A stretch of DNA of 5,337 bases, from assembly GCA_003354225.1 (NCBI GenBank), contig PIVH01000621.1, positions 1 through 5,337 of the forward strand. Reading direction: 5' to 3'. The notes under the pieces were generated by a model that saw nothing but the letters and a program-made list of their open reading frames with translations, ran no database searches and had not been told where the DNA came from. Positions 1 through 5,337 of the stretch are shown piece after piece. Within the stretch, counting starts at the first letter, position 1. Each line of letters opens with the position of its first letter. The stretch is from Globobulimina sp. Taxonomy: Eukaryota > Foraminifera > Rotaliida. The translations under genes were made by a program, and so were the position numbers.

Positions 1-209
1 AATTGATATCCTGTGCTAATAATTCTTTGTCTTTCATTAATAGTTAGATTTACCATTCTCAAATTATAAAACTACAGAAATAGGACTTAGAAAAAAACAT
101 TTAGGACTCTGCCCGATTGATAGGATCATATCTCAATAAACTGTTTGATAACCCCTACAATATGAGCTATATCGCAATATATAAAAGTTATTACTCGCGG
201 AGAACCAGC
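1..209. other. AT-rich left flank with no recognisable gene
   Basis: No domain-bearing frame on either strand. The heptamer taggact occurs twice (81..87 and 102..108) around an A7 run. Nothing else is supported. Confidence 0.5.
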
Positions 210-629
210 TCAATACATTATGTAAAGGCAATTCTTGCCCCGTATGGTATCAATGTACGCATCATCTTCCTCTGTCGGAGTCGGAGAAGCATAATCTTGC
301 TCCATTGGATTATAAAATCCATATTGGTTTGGTATAACATCAATGTTCATCTGATACTCATTACTTAGTGGCACAGCCGGAATGGACACAGTCGACGCTT
401 CTGATGCGGTGTATATTAATTCTGAGGACGGATACGAACTACATATATCCTCTGCTTCTTCTTCTTCTTCGTCTTCTTCTTCTTGACAATCTTCATCTGA
501 TTCATCATCACTTTCAAGATCAAAATAAGGCTGACTGGAACTACCGGATTCAGACCGCTCATCTTCGGATTCGTCACGTGACGACTCACTGTCAATAGAC
601 ATTGATTCCTGTTTTAATATTTTTATCAT
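210..629 (-). CDS. Hypothetical very acidic Ser/Asp/Glu-rich protein, 139 codons
   Basis: I do not recognise this gene. The frame starts at an ATG preceded two codons upstream by an in-frame TGA and ends at a TGA. Residues about 10-65 are almost entirely Ser, Asp and Glu (SESSRDESEDERSES; ESDDESDEDCQEEEDEEEEE), a pattern of disordered nuclear or chromatin-associated acidic proteins, with many casein kinase 2-like S-x-x-E/D sites. Residues 66-139 are less biased, rich in Tyr, Pro, Ile and Thr (IPAVPLSNEYQMNID; YASPTPTEEDDAYIDT), with no signal peptide or membrane segment. It lies downstream of the retrotransposon on the same strand but shows no LINE domain. It may be a complete small gene, one exon of a larger gene, or a chance open frame helped by the GAA-type microsatellite. 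Confidence 0.4.
   Translation of the reverse strand: MIKILKQESMSIDSESSRDESEDERSESGSSSQPYFDLESDDESDEDCQEEEDEEEEEAEDICSSYPSSELIYTASEASTVSIPAVPLSNEYQMNIDVIPNQYGFYNPMEQDYASPTPTEEDDAYIDTIRGKNCLYIMY
455..484 (+). repeat. CTT trinucleotide microsatellite (interrupted once by CGT)
   Basis: About ten CTT-type units, with one gtc interruption. Read on the minus strand these give the GAA/GAC run that codes for the poly-Glu tract EEEDEEEEE of the acidic frame. It keeps a frame of three, so length changes would not break that frame. Confidence 0.9.
571..584. promoter_or_regulatory. Perfect 14-bp palindrome with CACGTG core (E-box-like)
   Basis: The sequence tcgtcacgtgacga is its own reverse complement. 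The inner GTCACGTGAC equals the high-affinity site of bHLH-zipper factors (USF, TFE/MITF, Cbf1 types) known from animals and fungi. It lies 45 bp inside the acidic frame, where it encodes SSRDE. A palindrome this long has a fair chance of arising once in a window this size, so function is unproven. Confidence 0.3.
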
Positions 630-982
630 GGGTCAAACAAAAAGGATATACATGATACATCGGTGCGTGTTATACCTCAGCAATTATCTCCTGCATGATA
701 TTGGGTTTGATTTACGCAAGTTTTAGTGAAAAAGCATTGTGGTTTTCTTGTTCGTACATTATCTTCCAGTTATATTTGAGTTATCTCGATAGCATTCAGC
801 AACGCATCAAAAACAAGTATCATGTGCTAAATTGGTTTGATTATTGGAAAAAATTGAAACTATATTATAAAAAATCTTAACCAATAAAAATATATGGAGA
901 CTCTGGTGACACCAACACAAATAAAAAAAAGAAAAATTCGGTGACAGATCTCAAATGAATATAAAAATACAAATACTGAATA
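630..982. other. Non-coding stretch between the LINE coding end and the acidic frame
   Basis: No recognisable gene. On the plus strand, 695..880 is open for 61 codons (hydrophobic first half, Lys/Tyr-rich end), and AATAAA follows the stop at 883..888. There is no family resemblance and AT-rich DNA often yields such frames, so I do not call it a gene. On the minus strand this would include the LINE 3' UTR. It shows a pyrimidine run (plus-strand A-rich 921..936) and no poly(A) tail. TGGTG-a-CACCA at 904..914 is a short hyphenated palindrome. Confidence 0.5.
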
Positions 983-1231
983 TTAATTTATATCTATTAA
1001 TTGCTTAAACATCCCGGCGAGGGAATTTATGGTATCAAACGAGATACCATTGGTGTAATTGAAGGATTTATATTTAGCATATTGCACCGAATTGTAATCT
1101 GTTGTTATATAATTAGAGTTATTCGGATGCATTCTTCCTATCTCTGCCAATCTGTCAGCAACATTATTAAATGGTTGTTGTTTGGGTGTGGTATGTGATT
1201 TTACCTTCCATAGAATAGTCTCACTTTCTTT
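983..1231 (-). pseudogene. RNase H C-terminal motif and polyprotein tail (frameshifted)
   Basis: An open frame of 82 codons ending at TAA 985..983, in a register different from the 1287..2477 frame. It begins within an A-rich run. It encodes ILWKVKSHTTP followed by NNVADRLAE, the hallmark of the RNase H C-terminal region: the 'V.SH' strand and the 'N..AD.LA' helix carrying the last catalytic Asp, encoded at 1156..1154. About 50 further residues (through SLAGMFKQLIDIN) form a short C-terminal tail of unknown role. Because the upstream 21-codon segment and this piece meet at an A/G-rich stretch (about 1221-1235), a small indel in a homopolymer-like run best explains the break. A sequencing error there cannot be excluded. 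Confidence 0.82.
1029..1050. repeat. 8-bp inverted repeat with 6-nt loop near the LINE 3' end
   Basis: Arms atggtatc (1029..1036) and gataccat (1043..1050) are perfectly complementary, with loop aaacga. The hairpin lies inside the C-terminal tail coding sequence, about 45 bp before the stop. Some LINE RTs recognise a 3' hairpin in their RNA, but those usually lie in the 3' UTR; this may be chance. Confidence 0.35.
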
Positions 1232-1286
1232 TTAGGTATTTTTGTGTGTTTATGAACAGATTTGAGTGCGCCAATTTATTTATGTT
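1224..1286 (-). pseudogene. RNase H middle segment, beyond the in-frame TGA
   Basis: After the TGA at 1289..1287 the same frame stays open for 21 codons (NINKLAHSNLFINTQ and so on, ending LKRK) to a TGA at 1223..1221. The composition is that of the preceding RNase H and the position fits the helix region between the third and fourth catalytic acids. The TGA therefore looks like a nonsense mutation inside the gene, possibly from a TGG Trp codon, not the natural end. Confidence 0.65.
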
Positions 1287-2477
1287 TCATGGTGTGGTTA
1301 TTAATGGAACAAAATTGTATAATGAATCAGTAAATATTATTCTTCTTCGATTATTGGTGTTGATTTTGCATAAATTTATTAGAAATTGCGATTTATATAT
1401 GGCATATAATTCGCCAAAGTGGTTAGTTTGGCCTCCAATGGGCTGTGCAAAGCAATGAATGGTATTGCAATCCTTAATAAATATTCCAATTCCTATGGTG
1501 TTTGTGCCGGGATCATGCGATGAATCAGTGGCTATTATCAGGTCATTTGGTTTCAAACGATTTTTGTTATCATGCCATTCATTAATATTACGGTTACGGG
1601 TATGGTATAGGGGCATTTTGCATGGCATCGTTGTGTGTCTGTTTCTCATGCTTTTTAAGTTCATTTTATTATGGTTTAACAGGTGAATATTATGCAGCCA
1701 TCGGTGAGTTTGTGAAATTAGTTGTCGATATAAAGTGTATTTATTGATATTTATATTAATTGGTCGATGTTTATATATAAATTGATTGGAATCAGTGTCA
1801 TAGAGATTGGCTCCACAGAGTATTCTCCAGAATTGGAGCCTATGGACATTAACGTTGCGACATAATTCAATGAGTCGTTGCATGTACAATTGATTGTGGA
1901 TTCGATTAATGGCAGCGCCACTTTTGGCAAATGTAAAACTGGCATGGTACCAGTATTCCTGACGCAGCGCATCCAGCATTGGACAAAGAGCCGCTAAGTG
2001 TAGTTCTAAAGGTTTGTCAATATCATTGTGACATAGATTACAATATGGAGTTTGCTGATTGAAATTGTAAAATAATTCGCGATATGTAGTGATCATTGGT
2101 TGTTTTATGTAATCATCCAATTCATGCTTCTCATACATGTTCATCGGTTTATAATCGCTGGTGCAGTGGTTTAGCACCTTCAGTGGATGATATTTATTTA
2201 ATTTGTTAATTATGTGTTGGTGCTGTGCTTTTATTATAATTGGACGTAGTTCATGTGGCTCTGCAACAGTGTCAAAGGGGTCCACCATCAGTACATCATT
2301 CTGGACCACCCGGCTTATTGTTGGTAGCCAGTCTCTTTTTAATTCTGTGTATTGCTTATACAATTTGTGATGGTTTATATGTGGGAGATGGGCCCATTTG
2401 TGCATCAGGGAAACATTTGGAAGGTGCAGTAGTTCGTGGATCATATCATTTAGACTAATTTTAAGGATCATCTGCAT
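1287..2477 (-). CDS. LINE polyprotein, C-terminal part: CCHC region and RNase H (interrupted)
   Basis: This 396-codon frame overlaps the end of the RT frame by 17 bases in a different register. Its first codons are an out-of-frame reading of the YADD site, followed by LNDMIHEL, a duplicate of RT sequence. Residues 146-165 form C-x2-C-x10-H-x4-C (YCNLC...LHLAALCP), the CCHC pattern often found between RT and RNase H in LINEs and thought to bind nucleic acid. RNase H starts near residue 312: IIATDSS (D318), GELYAI (E356) and FTDS (D384) are three of the four catalytic acids. The frame stops at a TGA just after ITTP, before the fourth acid, which survives in another frame at about 1156..1154. 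RNase H would degrade the RNA strand of the RNA-DNA hybrid. This start is not a natural one; the fragment became separate through damage to a longer polyprotein. Confidence 0.85.
   Translation of the reverse strand: MQMILKISLNDMIHELLHLPNVSLMHKWAHLPHINHHKLYKQYTELKRDWLPTISRVVQNDVLMVDPFDTVAEPHELRPIIIKAQHQHIINKLNKYHPLKVLNHCTSDYKPMNMYEKHELDDYIKQPMITTYRELFYNFNQQTPYCNLCHNDIDKPLELHLAALCPMLDALRQEYWYHASFTFAKSGAAINRIHNQLYMQRLIELCRNVNVHRLQFWRILCGANLYDTDSNQFIYKHRPINININKYTLYRQLISQTHRWLHNIHLLNHNKMNLKSMRNRHTTMPCKMPLYHTRNRNINEWHDNKNRLKPNDLIIATDSSHDPGTNTIGIGIFIKDCNTIHCFAQPIGGQTNHFGELYAIYKSQFLINLCKINTNNRRRIIFTDSLYNFVPLITTP
1983..2042 (-). other. CCHC zinc-knuckle-like motif in the LINE polyprotein
   Basis: Residues 146-165 of the second frame have spacing C-x2-C-x10-H-x4-C, followed by Pro and, seven residues later, an Arg (ALCPMLDALR). 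Similar Cys/His motifs with an EH..xxC-P ending lie between RT and RNase H in many non-LTR elements. All four ligands are intact here. Zinc binding is inferred from the pattern. Confidence 0.75.
2431..2453 (+). repeat. 23-bp direct repeat, copy 1 (at the RT deletion junction)
   Basis: The 23 bp beginning agttcgtggatcat and ending catttag are identical to 2540..2562. This copy lies just downstream (coding sense) of the YADD motif, next to sequence that encodes the CCHC region. It is out of place relative to RT domain order and encodes a second LNDMIHEL. It looks like inserted copy sequence at a deletion scar. Confidence 0.9.
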
Positions 2478-4902
2478 AGAAAATGCACGCTATTTTATTA
2501 TTATTATCTGGTGAAAAGGCTCCATTGTCAGACGCCTGGAGTTCGTGGATCATATCATTTAGGAACGCTGCGTAAAGGACAGGTGACAGTACCGAGCCTT
2601 GTAAGACTCCATTATGCAATACAAATTTATTGGAAACAAAGGGTATATCACGGATTGCCGCATGCGAGTTGTTGTAGATTGCTTTAATTATTTTGCAAAT
2701 ATTTAGTGGGATATTAAAATCAGTATGTAATTTATAAATGATACCCTTCCTCCAAACCGTGTCAAACGCTTTTCGTATATCTAAAAGTGCACAGTAAAGG
2801 GGAATGTTTCTCATTTTCGCAGTTTCGGCAATAAGGTGTAATGCACCAATCTGTTCCGGGACACCTCTTTTAGAGCGATTTCCTCCTTGTAATATATGTA
2901 GGTTTGCTCTAAATTTATGTTGAATACACATTTCCCACAGTATTAGACGTTCGTACGTCTTAAATATTATTGGTAGGAGTGTTATCGGGCGATATTGGTT
3001 TGGCGTGTTCCCGTTCGGTGTCTTTAGAATCGGGATGATTGTACCAAGTCGGAAGTAGTAGGGAATGAAGAAAGTGTTATTCCAGACATTAAATAATGTG
3101 CAAAGTATCTCATTTATGGGGCCTGGGTTAGTTTTAAGATGAACTGTTTTTATGCCATCATATCCCGGGGCACTGTTAGGATTCGCCTGCTTTACCGCCA
3201 GCTCAATCGATTTGAATTTGCTTATTTTGGGGTCAATTCTCGTGTCACATTCCATTTTTTCGTCATTTTCTTGATCTATGCTACGGTCCGGGAGATAGCC
3301 TGGCGTTTGGCGTTGAATATCAACAATGACATCATTATCATCGTCAGAATCGCTTTCTTTATCATGTTCTAAGTCATACAGTTGGTTCATTATTGGCTGC
3401 GTTGGTGGAAGATAGTTGGGGTCAAAGTGCGGCGTAAGTACCTCTTCATCGCCGTCTTCCTCATCCGATATTTGGTAGTTTTCACATATTATTTCAAGCG
3501 GTGGCGGTATGCCAATAGTTGCCGTGTCATCCTCCTTTGGCGGTTTATTCGGGATAAAATTCAAGTCATTGGCTATGTGCGTTTTTAGGTCATCCTGGAA
3601 CTGATTTATGCTGTCAATTTTGTGATTATTTACAGGGTCATCCATTTTGCCACAGATCGACCCAAAGAATTCCTGCAATGCTGTGTTTTTGTCCATTATT
3701 TGATTTTTGTAGTTTAGAAAAGGTTCGTCGACTATGTAATCCATATTTTTATTATAGAATTTAAACGTTTTTAGTTTATTGGAATGGTTCAAGTCATTGA
3801 AACGTATGGTATTCTGAGTCAATCTATTTTGTTTATTTAGCACGGATTCATTCTCTGCCTCATTTATTAGAGCACGCATTTCATTGTCGTTTGCATTGGA
3901 ATTAAGAAAAAGGCGCTGTTTGATATTCAGGGAGATTTGTTTTGAAGTCATTTGGGTCCAATTATTTGCCGAATCATAGTCGGCGATCCCAAACGCTTTT
4001 ATTGTCGCCAGGTGTATTATATAAATGGCAGTGATTGAGGTGATGTTCGATATATACTCTCTTTCTGCTTTATTTCGATGTGTTTTTGTGTTCGCGGCAA
4101 ATTTCGCGAGGTGCCGCGATCTTTTTTGCAAGATATTATAATGCGTTTTCAACAGCTCATGATTGGGCTCATAATGCCGCAAAACAAAGTGCTTATCAAC
4201 TATGTCAGTTTGGATATTAACACCGTTTAATGTGAAAATCACCGGTCTATGATCCATAAAAACAGGATGCGTATCAATTCGAAGTGATTTTATTGAATTC
4301 AGGTTATTTGTGATGACATAATCTATTATGGATCCGCCGGTATTATGAGCGCCCTTCGCAAGGCACGTGAGAAATTTTGGAGCAAATTGGGGGTTAGCAA
4401 TTTTCAGATTTGTGGTATCAAGCAGCTGCTTCATATAACGGTAATGCGAATTTGTTGCCGTGTCCATGGTCATGGCGCCCATACGGGCATTAAAATCACC
4501 AATCACATACATATTATCACATTCATTTTTATATTGTTCAATGTCATCCGTTAGTTTTTGATAAAAGTCAGCACTTCGTTTGGATAGTTTTGGTTTATAT
4601 GTGCGAGTGTAATTTATTGCTATGTAGGCCGGTTTGTTCTGTGCAGTGCTATGGACTGCAATCCATGCCGTATTATGTCCTCTCGTTTTTTTTATTAGAT
4701 CTATTTTATTCTTCAAATTTATTTTATGATAAATTAAGACACCACCGACATTTTTGGGGTTATTTGTGGTGACCGGCGATTTGTGAACAAGTAATTTGTA
4801 TCCAGGCAAGCTCCAATTCGGTCTGCTGACCCTTCGCGTATCGATTAATAGAATGATGTCTAACTTATGGTGGATCACTAATTGCTGCATATATGGGTGC
4901 AT
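2461..4902 (-). CDS. LINE polyprotein, N-terminal part: endonuclease plus reverse transcriptase (truncated at YADD)
   Basis: This 813-codon frame encodes the nicking endonuclease and the polymerase core of a non-LTR retrotransposon. Endonuclease motifs (residues of the frame from Met 4902) are IDTR (D21 at the metal-binding acid position), GDFNA (135-139), SIIDY (191-195) and MDHRP (216-220). A central region (about 240-570) follows and includes an acidic linker. RT motifs are NSAPGYDG (576-583), the RLGTIIPILK segment (618-627), QYRPITLLP (636-644), motif A LLDIRKAFD with D708, motif B NGVLQGSVLSP (764-774) and motif C FYADD (808-812). The frame stops one codon after YADD, so RT motifs D/E and the thumb are absent here. 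The Met at 4902 is probably not the true start: the same frame continues upstream to 5031 with the first endonuclease motif. Domain identity is certain; activity of this copy is very unlikely. Confidence 0.93.
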   Translation of the reverse strand: MHPYMQQLVIHHKLDIILLIDTRRVSRPNWSLPGYKLLVHKSPVTTNNPKNVGGVLIYHKINLKNKIDLIKKTRGHNTAWIAVHSTAQNKPAYIAINYTRTYKPKLSKRSADFYQKLTDDIEQYKNECDNMYVIGDFNARMGAMTMDTATNSHYRYMKQLLDTTNLKIANPQFAPKFLTCLAKGAHNTGGSIIDYVITNNLNSIKSLRIDTHPVFMDHRPVIFTLNGVNIQTDIVDKHFVLRHYEPNHELLKTHYNILQKRSRHLAKFAANTKTHRNKAEREYISNITSITAIYIIHLATIKAFGIADYDSANNWTQMTSKQISLNIKQRLFLNSNANDNEMRALINEAENESVLNKQNRLTQNTIRFNDLNHSNKLKTFKFYNKNMDYIVDEPFLNYKNQIMDKNTALQEFFGSICGKMDDPVNNHKIDSINQFQDDLKTHIANDLNFIPNKPPKEDDTATIGIPPPLEIICENYQISDEEDGDEEVLTPHFDPNYLPPTQPIMNQLYDLEHDKESDSDDDNDVIVDIQRQTPGYLPDRSIDQENDEKMECDTRIDPKISKFKSIELAVKQANPNSAPGYDGIKTVHLKTNPGPINEILCTLFNVWNNTFFIPYYFRLGTIIPILKTPNGNTPNQYRPITLLPIIFKTYERLILWEMCIQHKFRANLHILQGGNRSKRGVPEQIGALHLIAETAKMRNIPLYCALLDIRKAFDTVWRKGIIYKLHTDFNIPLNICKIIKAIYNNSHAAIRDIPFVSNKFVLHNGVLQGSVLSPVLYAAFLNDMIHELQASDNGAFSPDNNNKIACIFYADDP
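2540..2562 (+). repeat. 23-bp direct repeat, copy 2 (original position in RT palm)
   Basis: Identical to 2431..2453, offset 109 bp. Here the sequence encodes LNDMIHEL between RT motifs B and C, where RTs of this type have such a segment, so this is the likely source copy. The 7-mer ggatcat inside both copies also occurs at 2465..2471 over the YADD codons. Confidence 0.9.
3313..3471 (-). other. Acidic, probably disordered linker between endonuclease and RT
   Basis: Residues about 478-530 of the first frame include the clusters SDEEDGDEE and ESDSDDDND, separated by a Pro-rich stretch (PPTQP). The segment lies between the endonuclease (ending near residue 225) and the first RT block (near 576). 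The charge pattern and lack of hydrophobic periodicity suggest a flexible linker. Ser residues next to acids resemble casein kinase 2 sites. A role in partner binding is only a guess. Confidence 0.6.
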
Positions 4903-5031
4903 TTGATTGATTTTAGTCTTAGCCTTACCATTGATATTAAGAAACCCAATGGTTAGGTCTTTTATTTTTATCTTGGTGGTGGTGAATGGTTCAATGTTGG
5001 GGTCATAGGATAGTATTAGTATAGGATAGTA
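4903..5031 (-). pseudogene. In-frame upstream extension of the LINE endonuclease (first EEP motif, no start codon)
   Basis: The 43 codons directly upstream of the Met at 4902 are open in the same frame, back to a TAA at 5034..5032. They encode the segment LTIGFLNINGK, which matches the first conserved strand and metal/phosphate-contacting Asn motif (usually LNINGL or similar) at the start of LINE endonuclease domains. The endonuclease would be incomplete without it, so the ancestral protein began upstream of 4902. No ATG occurs in this extension. Either the original start was lost, the copy is 5'-truncated near 5036, or the protein was read through from further upstream. The first 15 or so codons are Pro/Tyr/Ile-rich, overlap a 16-bp tandem duplication, and may not be ancestral coding sequence. 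Confidence 0.8.
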
Positions 5032-5036
5032 TTATT
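5005..5036 (+). repeat. 16-bp tandem duplication at the 5' edge of the LINE frame
   Basis: Copy 1 at 5005..5020 (ataggatagtattagt) and copy 2 at 5021..5036 (ataggatagtattatt) match at 15 of 16 positions. On the minus strand the pair sits at the beginning of the open endonuclease frame and overlaps the upstream TAA. It may be a small junction duplication at the 5' end of the inserted copy, or an unrelated slippage product. Confidence 0.85.
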
Positions 5037-5337
5037 GATTAGTTGAGGAAGTTTTTTTTAGGGGTTTAAAAACTGCTAAATTAAAGGAAATCACATGACA
5101 TCACTCACAATCACTTTTGTCCCACATGAAACGAAATGAAATTAATGAAAAGCCAACCAACAAGGAAGCGTTTATCCATTTATTAATTCCAACCAATTCA
5201 TTGTACAGATTGTTTATGTAATGAATGAATGGACATGTACATATTCTTGAGATTGTTGCTATGATTTAATAATATTGGTGGTATTGCATGGTATATCAGT
5301 TTGTAAATAATAAAGAATAATGATCCAAGAATGTGTT
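5037..5337. other. AT-rich right flank with no recognisable gene
   Basis: This is the region upstream of the LINE in coding sense. No ORF1-like protein (coiled coil, RRM or CCHC knuckles) and no other coding domain is visible. There is an 8-T run (about 5052..5059), short ATGA-type repeats around 5221..5231 and an AATAAA at 5309..5314 on the plus strand. None of these is convincing as a functional signal. Confidence 0.5.

Larger units (their letters stand above)
983..5031 (-). mobile_element. Degraded non-LTR (LINE-type) retrotransposon, endonuclease–RT–CCHC–RNase H
   Basis: Three consecutive minus-strand frames together contain an EEP-type endonuclease, a reverse transcriptase, a CCHC motif and an RNase H domain in the order known for RNase H-bearing LINE elements, which move by target-primed reverse transcription in the nucleus. 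No LTRs, protease or integrase are seen, which argues against LTR retroelements. The limits given are those of recognisable coding sequence, not the true ends. No poly(A) tract follows the coding end on the minus strand, and no convincing target-site duplication was found. The coding path is broken after the RT YADD motif, at a TGA inside RNase H and at a frameshift near 1225-1231, so this copy is very likely dead. Clade assignment needs a phylogeny of the RT domain. Confidence 0.93.

Noticed and set aside
695-880. Small plus-strand gene with AATAAA just after its stop
   Set aside because: Only 61 codons in AT-rich DNA, no recognised family, and AATAAA is common by chance here.
1287-1289. UGA recoded as Trp (alternative genetic code)
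   Set aside because: About a dozen Trp codons in the long frames are all TGG, no other in-frame TGA occurs within them, and a frameshift follows anyway.
1459-1686. Plus-strand frames opposite the LINE (also 2240-2458, 3139-3588, 4345-4772)
   Set aside because: They lie antisense to clear endonuclease, RT and RNase H coding sequence and show no domains; they are shadows.
2464-2560. Intron explaining the frame change after YADD
   Set aside because: No convincing GT...AG pair restores the frame, the 23-bp repeat is better explained by copying, and missing RT motifs would remain missing.
2461-4902. Group II intron, retron or retroviral RT
   Set aside because: An EEP endonuclease precedes the RT and RNase H follows it; no intron maturase, msr/msd-like RNA, LTR, protease or integrase is visible.
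910-5163. Possible target-site duplication accaaca near 911-917 and 5156-5162
   Set aside because: Seven bases, not at matched element boundaries, and expected by chance in this composition.
1-5337. CRISPR array, tRNA, rRNA or prokaryotic operon
   Set aside because: No regularly spaced repeats, cloverleaf or rRNA motifs, and no ribosome binding site-linked gene series were seen.

Overview
The window looks like AT-rich eukaryotic genomic (or eukaryote-associated) DNA dominated by one degraded non-LTR (LINE-type) retrotransposon on the minus strand. It runs from about 5031 (5' side) down to 983 (3' side). Domain order, read on the minus strand, is: apurinic-like (EEP) endonuclease, acidic linker, reverse transcriptase (RT) fingers/palm ending at the YADD motif, a C-terminal region with a CCHC zinc-knuckle-like motif, and an RNase H domain. 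This single-polyprotein layout with a C-terminal RNase H is known from RNase H-bearing LINE clades (I, R1, LOA, Tad and relatives). The clade and the host species cannot be named from the sequence alone. All Trp codons in the long frames are TGG, with no TGA inside them, so the standard genetic code fits.

The element is not intact. (1) The first frame (4902..2461, open without a Met up to 5031) stops two codons after YADD. RT motifs D/E and the thumb are not seen. The junction carries a 23-nt direct repeat of sequence located about 109 bp away, which looks like a templated insertion at a deletion scar. (2) The second frame (2477..1287) carries the CCHC region and the first three RNase H catalytic acids, and ends at a TGA. 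(3) The frame resumes for 21 codons to 1224. A one-base frame change then leads into the third piece (1231..983), which has the last RNase H motif and the C-terminal tail. (4) No ATG opens the endonuclease frame and no ORF1 is visible.

Left of the element, 630..982 has no convincing gene. At 210..629 on the minus strand is a 139-codon frame for a very acidic, Ser/Asp/Glu-rich, probably disordered protein of unknown function; it could be a host exon. It contains a CTT/GAA microsatellite and a perfect 14-bp palindrome with a CACGTG core. Positions 1..209 and 5037..5337 hold AT-rich DNA without a recognisable gene. A 16-bp tandem duplication at 5005..5036 marks the 5' limit of the open endonuclease frame.

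No CRISPR array, tRNA, rRNA or prokaryotic operon is visible. The most informative local structure is the scar at the RT active site. I did not find evidence of a wholly new biological system.
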